Source: Tenacibaculum aquimarinum (GTDB taxonomy: Bacteria; Bacteroidota; Bacteroidia; Flavobacteriales; Flavobacteriaceae). Taken from it: a DNA stretch of 64,000 bases. Below the pieces are notes generated by a model. The model was not told where the DNA came from. It made no database searches and worked only from the letters and a program-made list of their open reading frames with translations. The DNA is taken from positions 806,001 to 870,000 of the forward strand of contig NZ_JAKGSC010000001.1 in assembly GCF_022478115.1 (NCBI RefSeq), read 5' to 3'. The translations under genes were made by a program, and so were the position numbers. The first letter of the stretch is position 1. Each line of letters starts with the position of its first letter. This document shows, in pieces, positions 18,043-25,062 of this stretch.

Positions 18043-18074
18043 TGAGAGTTTGTTTATTTTTTATGAAACTCTCA
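18043..18074 (-). promoter_or_regulatory. Inverted repeat in the leader of the lipoprotein gene
   Basis: TGAGAGTTT/AAACTCTCA, 9-bp perfect arms with a 14-nt AT-rich spacer, ending 12 nt before the ATG at 18030. Could be an operator or an RNA hairpin covering the start. Confidence 0.35.
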
Positions 18075-18277
18075 GTTAATATATTGTATTTTGTTTATTC
18101 TACAAGGTGTATTAACTTTGTAATACTTACCTCTACTTATTTATTGTTTATATTCTTATAAGCTATGGGTTTAAATTATACATCGATTTTAGACAAGTTT
18201 TTGTTATTTAAATTTTAAGTAGAGGTTTTTTTAGTAATTTACAGCTGCAAACATATAAAGAGATAAAGTAGTATACA
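18075..18277. other. AT-rich non-coding stretch
   Basis: Part of the 433-bp gap between the lipoprotein gene and tatA. Very AT-rich, no open frame of note, no clear hairpin; presumably contains the promoter of the 18030 gene on the minus strand. Confidence 0.5.
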
Positions 18278-18382
18278 ATGGTCTTTTTACGCTACGTAAT
18301 TGCGGTTTTACCGCAATTGATCTTCGGTAAAACTGTAGTTAAATTGATAATATATTATTTATTAAGCAGTTATAAAAAATAA
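18278..18382 (+). CDS. Candidate 34-residue hydrophobic cationic peptide
   Basis: An ATG-started frame of 34 codons (MVFLRYVIAVLPQLIFGKTV and then a hydrophobic stretch ending SSYKK). It has one TM-length or amphipathic helix with basic residues at both ends, the general look of type I toxin-like or membrane-active peptides. Two competing hairpins lie inside the frame. It may equally be chance reading through a structured intergenic repeat; there is no promoter match and no homologue that I can recall with certainty. Confidence 0.25.
   Translation: MVFLRYVIAVLPQLIFGKTVVKLIIYYLLSSYKK
18298..18333. repeat. Overlapping, mutually exclusive hairpins
   Basis: AATTGCGGT-TTT-ACCGCAATT (9-bp stem, 18298-18318) competes with GTTTTACCG (18305-18313) pairing to CGGTAAAAC (18325-18333). 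The shared arm means only one can form at a time. Confidence 0.55.
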
Positions 18383-18431
18383 GTATTTGTAATAAAAATT
18401 CTTATTTTTTTTGAAGTTATTTAAAACTTCT

Positions 18432-18458
18432 TTGTTTCAACAACAATCTTTATCTTTG
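18432..18458 (+). promoter_or_regulatory. Promoter of tatA
   Basis: TTG at 18432-18434, 16-nt spacer, TATCTTTG at 18451-18458, which ends 5 nt before the ATG. Predicts a leaderless or near-leaderless mRNA. Confidence 0.65.
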
Positions 18459-18463
18459 CAGTA

Positions 18464-18745
18464 ATGAACACAACTTTTTTATTTATTGGAGGTCCAGAAA
18501 TATTTGTAATTCTATTAATAGTAGTTATGTTTTTTGGTGCAGATAAAATCCCTGAGATCGCTCGTGGTTTGGGTAAAGGAATTCGTCAAGTTAAAGACGC
18601 AACCAACGATATTAAAAGGGAAATTAATGACAGCGCAAAAAAGCAAGGTCTTGACACCGATTTTGTAAAAGACATTAATAAAGAAGTGAACAAAGTAAAA
18701 GACAATATTGACGATTTTACTGGACCAATAAAACGTAACCTTTAA
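18464..18745 (+). CDS. tatA: Twin-arginine translocase subunit TatA/TatE family
   Basis: Pore-forming component of the Tat pathway that exports folded proteins across the inner membrane. One N-terminal TM helix (about 8-24), the hinge [17 protein letters not shown] typical of TatA, then an amphipathic helix and a charged C-tail. At 93 residues it is slightly longer than E. coli TatA. No tatC is adjacent. Its stop abuts the stop of the convergent O-methyltransferase gene (18745/18746). Confidence 0.92.
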   Translation: MNTTFLFIGGPEIFVILLIVVMFFGADKIPEIARGLGKGIRQVKDATNDIKREINDSAKKQGLDTDFVKDINKEVNKVKDNIDDFTGPIKRNL

Positions 18746-19387
18746 TTATTTCACTCTACTAATTGTTAAGCCATCTCTAATTGGCAACAATACAGTTTCC
18801 ACTCTTTCATCAGTATTTAAAAGCGCATTGTATTCCAAAAGTACTTTTGTGTCTACATCTTTAGGGTTTAATTCTTCAACAACTTTTCCGCTCCACAAAA
18901 CGTTATCTGATAAAATTACGCCTCCAGGATTCATTTTATCAATAATTAAGTTGAAGTAATTAACGTAGTTAGATTTGTCTGCATCAATAAAAACTAAATC
19001 AAATTTCTCTTCAATCTTAGGAATAATTTCAATCGCATTTCCTGAATATTGCTTTATCTGATTGTTATAATCCGATTTTTGAAAATATGTATGTTGTAAC
19101 GTTTCTAATTCTTCGTTTTTGTCAATAGTATGTAACGTTCCGTTTTTAGCTAAACCTTCTGCTAAACACAAGGCAGAATAGCCAGTATATGTTCCTATTT
19201 CTAAAATTGTTTTTGGTTGAATTAATTTAGAAATCATTGATAAAACTCGTCCTTGAAAAGCACCGCTTAACATACGCGGATTCAATACTTTTTGCCAAGT
19301 CTCTTTACTTAACTCTTGTAAAAGTTGAGGTTCTTGTTGCGAGTGTGCAACAACATAATTGTCAATATTTTCAGGTAAAAAGTGCAT
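18746..19387 (-). CDS. SAM-dependent O-methyltransferase (COMT-like)
   Basis: About 213 residues, class I SAM fold of the metal-dependent caffeoyl-CoA/catechol O-methyltransferase family. SAM motif ILEIGTYTGYSALCLA (about 60-75), acidic TIDKNEE, metal-binding block LVFIDADKSNY and LSDNVLWSG. These predict methylation of a catechol-like hydroxyl with a divalent cation; the substrate is unknown. The frame is open to 19429, but the minus-strand terminator at 19411-19447 occupies that extension, so ATG 19387 (MHFLPENIDNY) is preferred. Confidence 0.88.
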   Translation of the reverse strand: MHFLPENIDNYVVAHSQQEPQLLQELSKETWQKVLNPRMLSGAFQGRVLSMISKLIQPKTILEIGTYTGYSALCLAEGLAKNGTLHTIDKNEELETLQHTYFQKSDYNNQIKQYSGNAIEIIPKIEEKFDLVFIDADKSNYVNYFNLIIDKMNPGGVILSDNVLWSGKVVEELNPKDVDTKVLLEYNALLNTDERVETVLLPIRDGLTISRVK

Positions 19388-19410
19388 CAATAATAAATTT
19401 AAAACAAATG

Positions 19411-19447
19411 TATAAAAAACGGAGTTCACTTACAGCAAACTCCGTTT
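19411..19447 (-). terminator. Terminator of the sigma-factor operon
   Basis: Minus strand: AAACGGAGTT and AACTCCGTTT form a 10-bp perfect stem followed by TTTTTTATA. It lies 46 nt after the stop of the zinc-binding gene. Confidence 0.8.
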
Positions 19448-19492
19448 CAATCTAACAAAAAATCAAAAATTCGGTTTAACACCGAAAATCTT

Positions 19493-19756
19493 CTATGCTT
19501 TCATTTTTTCTAACTCCCTTTTAAATGCTTCTTTATCCGCATTAGAAAGGCATTTATTATCTTCTTTACAATCTGAGGCTTTCATTTTTAAAACCTTTGT
19601 CATTGTACGATTTTGTTTTACATATTTACTGCAAATTTTACAGACGAATATGTGCCAGTTTAATTTCAATTTTTCTGAAAATGAAGCTTCTCCATATTGA
19701 CTTTTGTCGCAAATTGTAGTTGCTTCGTCGCAGCTTATTATAAAGTTCTTAAACAT
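19493..19756 (-). CDS. Zinc-binding anti-sigma-like small protein
   Basis: An 87-residue protein with CDEATTICDKS near the N-terminus and NWHIFVCKICSKYVKQN, i.e. an H-x3-C-x2-C pattern as in zinc-binding anti-sigma (zf-HC2-like) domains. It has no TM helix, so it would act in the cytoplasm. It starts 4 nt after the stop of the ECF sigma gene, the classical sigma/anti-sigma order. The C-terminal third is Lys/Glu-rich. It probably binds and restrains the sigma factor, possibly in a redox- or metal-dependent way (inference). Confidence 0.75.
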   Translation of the reverse strand: MFKNFIISCDEATTICDKSQYGEASFSEKLKLNWHIFVCKICSKYVKQNRTMTKVLKMKASDCKEDNKCLSNADKEAFKRELEKMKA

Positions 19757-19760
19757 AATA

Positions 19761-20333
19761 TTAATTATTAAACCAATTCTCTTCCATGCATTTTCTTAAC
19801 TGAGTTCTGGCTCTATGGATTATTACCCAAAGGTTTGACGCAGTAATATCTAGCTCCTTACAAATTTCTTCAGTTTCAAATTCTTGTATAGTTTTCATTC
19901 TAAAGACCATTGCGTATTTTTCAGGCAAAGCATCTATACACTTATCTATTTGAGTTTTTAATTCTTGAGTTTCAATAATCTTTTCAGACTCATTTTCCCA
20001 AGATTGTGGTACACGTTCTTCTATCCAATTACCTTCATTTTCTCCACTATCATAAAAATTCATTCTAACTTCGGCTTGTCCTTTTTTAGAATTTATTTTT
20101 CTATAATGATCAATTATTTTTCTCTTTAAAATTGAGATAAGCCAAGTTCTTTCCGTTGATTTTCCTTGAAAATTCTTAGCCGATTTTAATCCAGCAAAAA
20201 ACGTTTCTTGAACCAAATCTTTAGCAATATCACTATCATTAACTCTAACAACAGTATAGTTAAATAGGTAATCGGCATATTTATCTATCCAAGTATCTGG
20301 CGATAAAGTAGGTTTGTTGTTAGTAGAATTCAT
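19761..20333 (-). CDS. ECF-type RNA polymerase sigma factor
   Basis: About 190 residues with region 2 (YLFNYTVVRVNDSDIAKDLVQETFFAG, then TERTWLISILKRKIIDHYRK) and region 4 (LPEKYAMVFRMKTIQEFETEEICKEL, ITASNLWVIIHRARTQLRKCME). The linker between them is longer than usual (NFYDSGENEGNWIEE). The frame extends 9 nt upstream to ATG 20342, but TATATTTG at 20347-20340 ends 6 nt before ATG 20333, favouring MNSTNNKP as start. Cotranscribed with its putative anti-sigma partner. Confidence 0.88.
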   Translation of the reverse strand: MNSTNNKPTLSPDTWIDKYADYLFNYTVVRVNDSDIAKDLVQETFFAGLKSAKNFQGKSTERTWLISILKRKIIDHYRKINSKKGQAEVRMNFYDSGENEGNWIEERVPQSWENESEKIIETQELKTQIDKCIDALPEKYAMVFRMKTIQEFETEEICKELDITASNLWVIIHRARTQLRKCMEENWFNN

Positions 20334-20339
20334 TGATGC

Positions 20340-20347
20340 CAAATATA
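20340..20347 (-). promoter_or_regulatory. Promoter -7 element TATATTTG for the ECF sigma gene
   Basis: Perfect TAnnTTTG on the minus strand in the 16-bp gap after the upstream gene, ending 6 nt before ATG 20333. Confidence 0.45.
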
Positions 20348-20349
20348 CG

Positions 20350-20826
20350 CTATTTTTTAACTTTTAAAGCATCGCAATTTTCACGTCTTCTCATATCAAC
20401 AAGGTAAATTATTTCCCATTTACCGTTATTATTAAATAGCTGAAAAGAATTTGCTCCACAATGGCTAAATTTATCATTAAGATAAAATTCATAAGGCGTC
20501 CAAACAGAAGCTAAATTTCCATCAATTTTTATATCCCAAGATAATAGTTTTTCAAAATATTTGTTTTCTGGCTTTTTATTTGCAATTCCTGTAAGTATTT
20601 TTTCTCTACTATCAGTTACTATGTCTTTTTCACCTTTTCTGTTAAATGTGGTTTGAATTTTTATAGATGAATGCATTGTAGCGCTAACAATTGTGCTATC
20701 ACCTTTATGTAAACCATCAAAAAAAGTTTCTATTGTTTGTTTTATGGCTTTTTCTTCGGAAGAATTTTGAGCTGTAAGAATTGAACTTAAGCCTAAAGTA
20801 ACAAGTAAAATAATTATTTTATTCAT
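20350..20826 (-). CDS. Secreted NTF2-like (SnoaL/DUF4440-type) protein
   Basis: 158 residues. A signal peptide ending SSILTAQ is followed by an NTF2-like cone fold: EEKAIKQTIETFFDGLHKGD (first helix), SATMHSSIKIQ, then ASVWTPYEFYLNDKFSHCGANSFQLFNNNGKWEIIYLVDMRRREN. Such proteins are usually ligand-binding or of unknown function; no catalytic set is evident. It is upstream of the sigma gene on the same strand (16 bp) and may share read-through, and it is divergent from panB. Confidence 0.8.
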   Translation of the reverse strand: MNKIIILLVTLGLSSILTAQNSSEEKAIKQTIETFFDGLHKGDSTIVSATMHSSIKIQTTFNRKGEKDIVTDSREKILTGIANKKPENKYFEKLLSWDIKIDGNLASVWTPYEFYLNDKFSHCGANSFQLFNNNGKWEIIYLVDMRRRENCDALKVKK

Positions 20827-20964
20827 CTTAAAAAGTTTGGTTGAAAGGTGAAATTATACAAAAGTTGATACAATAAAATGAAATAAAAGAAGATTAACAC
20901 AAGATTAACTTGGTAAAAATCTATTGAAATTGTCTATTTTTACCCAATTCTAAAATTAAAATTG

Positions 20965-21783
20965 ATGTCAGTAGCAAAAAAAGAATATAAAAGAGTTACC
21001 GTAAAATCGTTAGTAGAAATGAAAGCTAACGGAGAAAAAATATCTATGCTTACAGCGTATGATTATACAATGGCAAAAATTGTAGACAACGCAGGTATAG
21101 ATGTAATATTAGTTGGTGATTCTGCATCAAATGTTATGGCTGGTCACGAAACTACGCTACCAATAACTTTAGATCAAATGATTTACCACGCAAGTTCTGT
21201 TGTAAGAGGTATAGATCGTTGTTTGGTTGTGGTAGATTTACCTTTTGGTAGTTACCAATCCGACCCAAAAGAAGCATTGCGTTCTGCCATTAGAATAATG
21301 AAAGAAAGTGGAGGACACTCAATAAAATTAGAAGGAGGAAAAGAAATAAAAGAATCTATAAAGCGTATTTTAAATGCGGGAATTCCTGTTATGGGACATT
21401 TAGGTTTAACACCACAATCTATCTATAAATTTGGAACTTACACTGTAAGAGCAAAAGAAGAAGAAGAAGCGGAGCAATTAATGGAAGATGCATTATTACT
21501 AGAAAGATTAGGTTGTTTTGCATTGGTTTTAGAAAAAGTTCCTGCAAAATTAGCTCAAAAAGTAGCAGAAGCTTTAACAATACCAGTAATTGGAATTGGA
21601 GCTGGTGGAGGTGTTGATGGGCAAGTTTTAGTTACGCATGATATGTTAGGAATGACACATGAATTTAATCCGCGTTTTTTACGTAGATATTTAGACTTAT
21701 ATACTGAAATGACAGGAGCTTTTGAGCAATATATTACCGACGTAAAATCTAGAGATTTTCCAAGTAATAAAGAGCAGTATTAA
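20965..21783 (+). CDS. panB: 3-methyl-2-oxobutanoate hydroxymethyltransferase
   Basis: First step of pantothenate (CoA) synthesis: ketopantoate from 2-oxoisovalerate and methylene-tetrahydrofolate. A TIM barrel with [37 protein letters not shown] (metal and substrate loop), [23 protein letters not shown] and [21 protein letters not shown]. At 272 residues it is normal. ATG 20965 is preferred over the TTG one codon upstream. panC is not adjacent. Confidence 0.96.
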   Translation: MSVAKKEYKRVTVKSLVEMKANGEKISMLTAYDYTMAKIVDNAGIDVILVGDSASNVMAGHETTLPITLDQMIYHASSVVRGIDRCLVVVDLPFGSYQSDPKEALRSAIRIMKESGGHSIKLEGGKEIKESIKRILNAGIPVMGHLGLTPQSIYKFGTYTVRAKEEEEAEQLMEDALLLERLGCFALVLEKVPAKLAQKVAEALTIPVIGIGAGGGVDGQVLVTHDMLGMTHEFNPRFLRRYLDLYTEMTGAFEQYITDVKSRDFPSNKEQY

Positions 21784-21821
21784 AAGTTAATGTATCAATT
21801 ATTTAATTTAAAAATGTAGCA

Positions 21822-22760
21822 ATGCGCATTTTACATCTCGATACAAATCATTCACTTTTACTAAGTCAATTAAACGGTTTGGGTTATAAAAATGAAGAAG
21901 ATTTTACTTCTTCAAAAAGTGAAGTTGAAGCAAAAATTCATCAATACGATGGAATAATTATTAGAAGTCGTTTTTCTATTGACAAAACCTTTCTAGATAA
22001 AGCAACAAATCTAAAATTTATTGGAAGAGTTGGCGCAGGTTTAGAAAATATTGACTGCGATTATGCCGAACAAAAAGGAGTGTATTTAATTGCAGCTCCA
22101 GAAGGTAATAGAAATGCTGTTGGAGAACATTCTTTAGGAATGCTTTTATCACTTTTTAATAAACTAAACAAAGCAGATAACGAAGTTAGAAGCGGTAAAT
22201 GGTTGCGCGAAGAAAACCGCGGAATTGAACTTGACGGTAAAACGGTTGGTTTAATTGGTTACGGAAATATGGGGAAATCCTTTGCCAAAAAACTACGTGG
22301 TTTTGATGTTGAAGTACTTTGTTACGATTTAAAACCAAATATTGGAGACGAAAATTGCAAACAAGTTTCCTTAGAAGAATTACAAAAAAAAGCAGATATT
22401 TTAAGTTTACATACACCACAAACATCATTAACTATTAATATGGTTAACGAAGCTTTCATTAACAAATTCAAGAAAAATTTCTGGTTGATTAATACAGCAA
22501 GAGGAAAATCGGTTGTTACAGCAGATTTGGTTTCAGCTTTAAAATCTGGTAAAATTTTAGGAGCAGGTTTAGACGTTTTAGAATATGAGAAAAAATCATT
22601 TGAAAACTTATTTACCGAATCAGAAATACCAGCAGCTTTTCAATATTTAATTAATTCAGAAAATGTAATTTTATCTCCACATGTTGCAGGTTGGACAGTT
22701 GAAAGTAAAGAAAAACTGGCCCAAACCATTGTAGATAAAATTAAAGTAAAATTTTGTTAA
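21822..22760 (+). CDS. D-2-hydroxyacid dehydrogenase (phosphoglycerate-dehydrogenase-like)
   Basis: NAD-dependent oxidoreductase of 312 residues. The Rossmann domain shows VGLIGYGNMGKSFAKKL; the catalytic triad appears as Arg in NTARGKSVV, Glu in DVLEYE and His in LSPHVAGWT. The substrate-domain piece GRVGAGLENIDCDYAEQKGVYLIAAPEGN is typical of SerA-like enzymes. There is no C-terminal ACT domain, so 3-phosphoglycerate is not assured as substrate. It follows panB by 38 nt and precedes the DUF1801 and VOC genes on the same strand. Confidence 0.88.
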   Translation: MRILHLDTNHSLLLSQLNGLGYKNEEDFTSSKSEVEAKIHQYDGIIIRSRFSIDKTFLDKATNLKFIGRVGAGLENIDCDYAEQKGVYLIAAPEGNRNAVGEHSLGMLLSLFNKLNKADNEVRSGKWLREENRGIELDGKTVGLIGYGNMGKSFAKKLRGFDVEVLCYDLKPNIGDENCKQVSLEELQKKADILSLHTPQTSLTINMVNEAFINKFKKNFWLINTARGKSVVTADLVSALKSGKILGAGLDVLEYEKKSFENLFTESEIPAAFQYLINSENVILSPHVAGWTVESKEKLAQTIVDKIKVKFC

Positions 22761-22784
22761 CTTGTAGGCATTAAAACATCTACA

Positions 22785-23240
22785 ATGCAATACAAAGCCA
22801 CTTCACCAGAAGACTATATTAGTCAAGTTCCAGAAGAACGTAAAGAAACGCTACATAAATTACGTAAAACCATAAAAGATAATTTACCAAAAGGTTTTGA
22901 GGAAGGCATGCAATATAGCTTTCCTAGCTATTTTGTGCCGCATTCAATGTATCCAAATGGCTATCATTGCAAACCAGAAGAACCGCTTCCTTTTATGAGT
23001 TTTGCTTCTCAAAAAAACTCAATAAATTTATATCATATGGGTATTTATGCAAAACCAGCATTGTTAGATTGGTTTGTAGCTGAATATCCAAAACATTGTA
23101 AACGCAAGTTAGATATGGGGAAAAGCTGTATTCGATTTAAGAAGATGGAGGAAATTCCGTTTGATTTAATTGCAGAATTATGTACAAAAATGACGGTTGA
23201 AGAATGGATAGCTATTTACGAAACTAATACAAAGAAGTAA
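22785..23240 (+). CDS. DUF1801 family protein
   Basis: A 151-residue protein with the DUF1801/YdhG-like pattern: SPEDYISQVPEERKETLHKLRKTI, the conserved EGMQYSFPSYFVP, FASQKNSINLYHMGIYA and the GKSCIRFKK segment before a final helix. The fold is small alpha/beta; some relatives are named iron chaperones, but evidence for that role here is absent. It ends 1 nt before the VOC gene, so the two are coupled. Confidence 0.85.
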   Translation: MQYKATSPEDYISQVPEERKETLHKLRKTIKDNLPKGFEEGMQYSFPSYFVPHSMYPNGYHCKPEEPLPFMSFASQKNSINLYHMGIYAKPALLDWFVAEYPKHCKRKLDMGKSCIRFKKMEEIPFDLIAELCTKMTVEEWIAIYETNTKK

Positions 23241-23241
23241 G

Positions 23242-23628
23242 ATGAAAAAAGGTAAAGTAACAGGAATTGGTGGTGTTTTCTTTAAAACCGAAGACCCAAA
23301 AGCAACAAAAGATTGGTATAAAAATCATTTAGGTTTTAATACAGACGATTGGGGTTGTTCATTTTGGTGGAAAGATGAAAACGGAAAAAAAGCAATGACA
23401 CAATGGAGTCCTTTTGCAAAAGATACAAAACATTTTGAGCCTTCAAAAAAAGACTTTATGTTTAACTATCGTGTAGAAAACTTAGTTGAATTATTGGAGG
23501 AGTTAAAAGCCCAAGGCGTTACTGTAATTGATAAAATTGATGAATATGACTACGGAAAATTTGGTTGGATTGTAGATTTAGATGGAAATAAAATTGAACT
23601 TTGGGAACCAAAAGATGAAGCTTTTTAG
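23242..23628 (+). CDS. VOC (glyoxalase/bleomycin-resistance fold) protein
   Basis: 128 residues with two beta-alpha-beta-beta-beta modules: IGGVFFKTEDPKATKDWYKNHLGF at the N-terminus and GWIVDLDGNKIELWEPKDE at the C-terminus, where Glu of IELWEP is the usual metal ligand. A His that normally begins the first strand is replaced (GGVFF), so the metal site may be incomplete. Enzymatic role unknown; coupled to the DUF1801 gene. Confidence 0.85.
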   Translation: MKKGKVTGIGGVFFKTEDPKATKDWYKNHLGFNTDDWGCSFWWKDENGKKAMTQWSPFAKDTKHFEPSKKDFMFNYRVENLVELLEELKAQGVTVIDKIDEYDYGKFGWIVDLDGNKIELWEPKDEAF

Positions 23629-23643
23629 TATTGAAAAATTTAG

Positions 23644-23651
23644 TATTTTTG
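23644..23651 (+). promoter_or_regulatory. Promoter -7 element TATTTTTG, LEA-like gene
   Basis: Perfect TAnnTTTG, 28 nt before the ATG at 23680, giving the gene its own promoter separate from the VOC gene. Confidence 0.45.
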
Positions 23652-23679
23652 AAGCTATCTAATTAAAAATCAATATTAA

Positions 23680-24192
23680 ATGTCTGAAGAAAAGAATAAT
23701 TTAGAAGAAAACCTTAATGAAGGAGTAGAAAACGCAAAAGATATGGCAAGCGATGCCGCAGAAAATGTAAAAGAAATAGTATCTGAAGCTTCTGATAAGG
23801 CTAAAGAAATTGCAGGCAATGTAGCTGAAGAAGCAAAAGAGGCTTTAAATACAGCAAAAGAAAAATTAAGCGAAGTAGTTTCTGAAGAAACTATCGATAA
23901 TGTAAAAGCTAAAGCAGGTGAGTTTGCAGATGATGCAAAAGAAGCACTTTCTGGAGCTGCAGACAAAGCCACTGAATTAGCAGGAGATGCAAAAGAAAAA
24001 ATTGCGGAAGTTTTATCTAGTGAAAGTGTTGAAAACATTAAAGATAAAGCTACAGAATTAGCAGGAGATGCAAAAGAAGCTTTAGGAGATTTAGGAGAAA
24101 AAGCGAGTGAGTTTGCAGAAGATGCAGAAGAGGTAGCAGAAGAAGTAGTTAAAAAAACTAAAAACTTTTTTCAACGTTTATTTGGTAAATAA
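23680..24192 (+). CDS. LEA-like/apolipoprotein-like repetitive helical protein
   Basis: A 170-residue, Ala/Glu/Lys/Asp-rich protein built of 11-residue-like amphipathic repeats, for example DKATELAGDAKEK and DKATELAGDAKEA about 35 residues apart, plus SDKAKEIAGNVAEEAKEA. The pattern resembles group 3 late-embryogenesis-abundant proteins and YtxH/CsbD-type stress proteins. It has no signal peptide and no TM helix. The C-terminus switches to a basic aromatic amphipathic tail (VKKTKNFFQRLFGK) that could attach to membranes. Likely a stress protectant, by composition only. It is followed by a strong palindromic terminator. Confidence 0.8.
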   Translation: MSEEKNNLEENLNEGVENAKDMASDAAENVKEIVSEASDKAKEIAGNVAEEAKEALNTAKEKLSEVVSEETIDNVKAKAGEFADDAKEALSGAADKATELAGDAKEKIAEVLSSESVENIKDKATELAGDAKEALGDLGEKASEFAEDAEEVAEEVVKKTKNFFQRLFGK

Positions 24193-24207
24193 ACATTCTT
24201 ATAAAAT

Positions 24208-24239
24208 AAAAAAAAGCGACCAATTGGTCGCTTTTTTTT
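24208..24239. terminator. Bidirectional terminator (32-bp perfect palindrome)
   Basis: Eight A, GCGACCAATTGGTCGC, eight T. Lies between the LEA-like gene and the SCO gene. Confidence 0.9.
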
Positions 24240-24915
24240 ATTTACTATATTCATTTTTCAGCAAAGAAATATCATCAATAATTTTTTGCATATTTTCTTT
24301 CTCGGTTCCGTCATACATTCCACGAATACGACGCTCTTTGTCTATTAAAACAAAGTTTTCTGTGTGTATAAAATCGTTTTCATCTCCATTTCCTTCATCT
24401 AAAACAGCAAAATAACTTTTACGAGCTAACGCATAAATATGTTTTTTACTTCCAGTAGTAACGTGCCATTTTTTATCAATTACTCCTTTTTTATCAGCAT
24501 AATCTCTTAATACAGAAACACTATCAATTGTTGGTGTTACCGAGTGTGATAAGAACATAATATCAGTATCATTTTTATAGTGTTCTTGTAATTCACTCAT
24601 GTTGTAAGCCATTGCAATACATATGGTTTGGCATCGTGTAAAAAAGAAATCTGCTACATAAATTTTGCCATCAAAATCTTTGTTGGTAATAGTTTCTCCA
24701 TTTTGATTTATCAATGAGAAGTCTGCAACTTTATGATTCTTCTTTTTGTTTCTAATTGAAGCATCAACTAGTTTCGGATTTATATCAGCAGGACTGTAAA
24801 CAGGTAGTTTTTCATCAACTTTTACTAAATGATAAAAAATTGGAATTGTAATTGCTGAAAAGACCAACAAAAAGAATAAAGTGTATTTAGATTTCTTGAA
24901 AAATTTTGCTTCCAT
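24238..24915 (-). CDS. SCO1/SenC-family protein (copper chaperone/thiol protein)
   Basis: 225 residues. An N-terminal TM anchor (about 11-30) and a periplasmic thioredoxin-like domain with FFFTRCQTICIAM (Cys-x3-Cys copper/thiol site, here without the common Pro) and a conserved His in DFIHTENFVLID. Family members deliver copper to the CuA site of cytochrome oxidase or act in thiol redox. The motif spacing and His make copper binding plausible. The stop codon is inside the terminator at 24208-24239. Confidence 0.9.
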   Translation of the reverse strand: MEAKFFKKSKYTLFFLLVFSAITIPIFYHLVKVDEKLPVYSPADINPKLVDASIRNKKKNHKVADFSLINQNGETITNKDFDGKIYVADFFFTRCQTICIAMAYNMSELQEHYKNDTDIMFLSHSVTPTIDSVSVLRDYADKKGVIDKKWHVTTGSKKHIYALARKSYFAVLDEGNGDENDFIHTENFVLIDKERRIRGMYDGTEKENMQKIIDDISLLKNEYSK

Positions 24916-24919
24916 AAAG

Positions 24920-24927
24920 CAAAAATA
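24920..24927 (-). promoter_or_regulatory. Promoter -7 element TATTTTTG for the SCO gene
   Basis: Perfect TAnnTTTG on the minus strand ending 4 nt before the ATG at 24915. Confidence 0.5.
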
Positions 24928-25062
24928 CGGCTAAAAACACATCTTTAAAACAGATTTTCTAAATTCTTTGTTAAAAGAGTTTTGTCAGTAAAAACAATAC
25001 TTTTACAACTGTTTCTAAAAGCGTACATTTGCGGGATTATAAATTTTAGATTGATTACGTAG

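Noticed and set aside
23676..24038. Ser/Ala-rich open frame opposite the LEA-like gene
   Set aside because: Exact complement of the repetitive Ala/Glu/Lys codons; no independent start signal.
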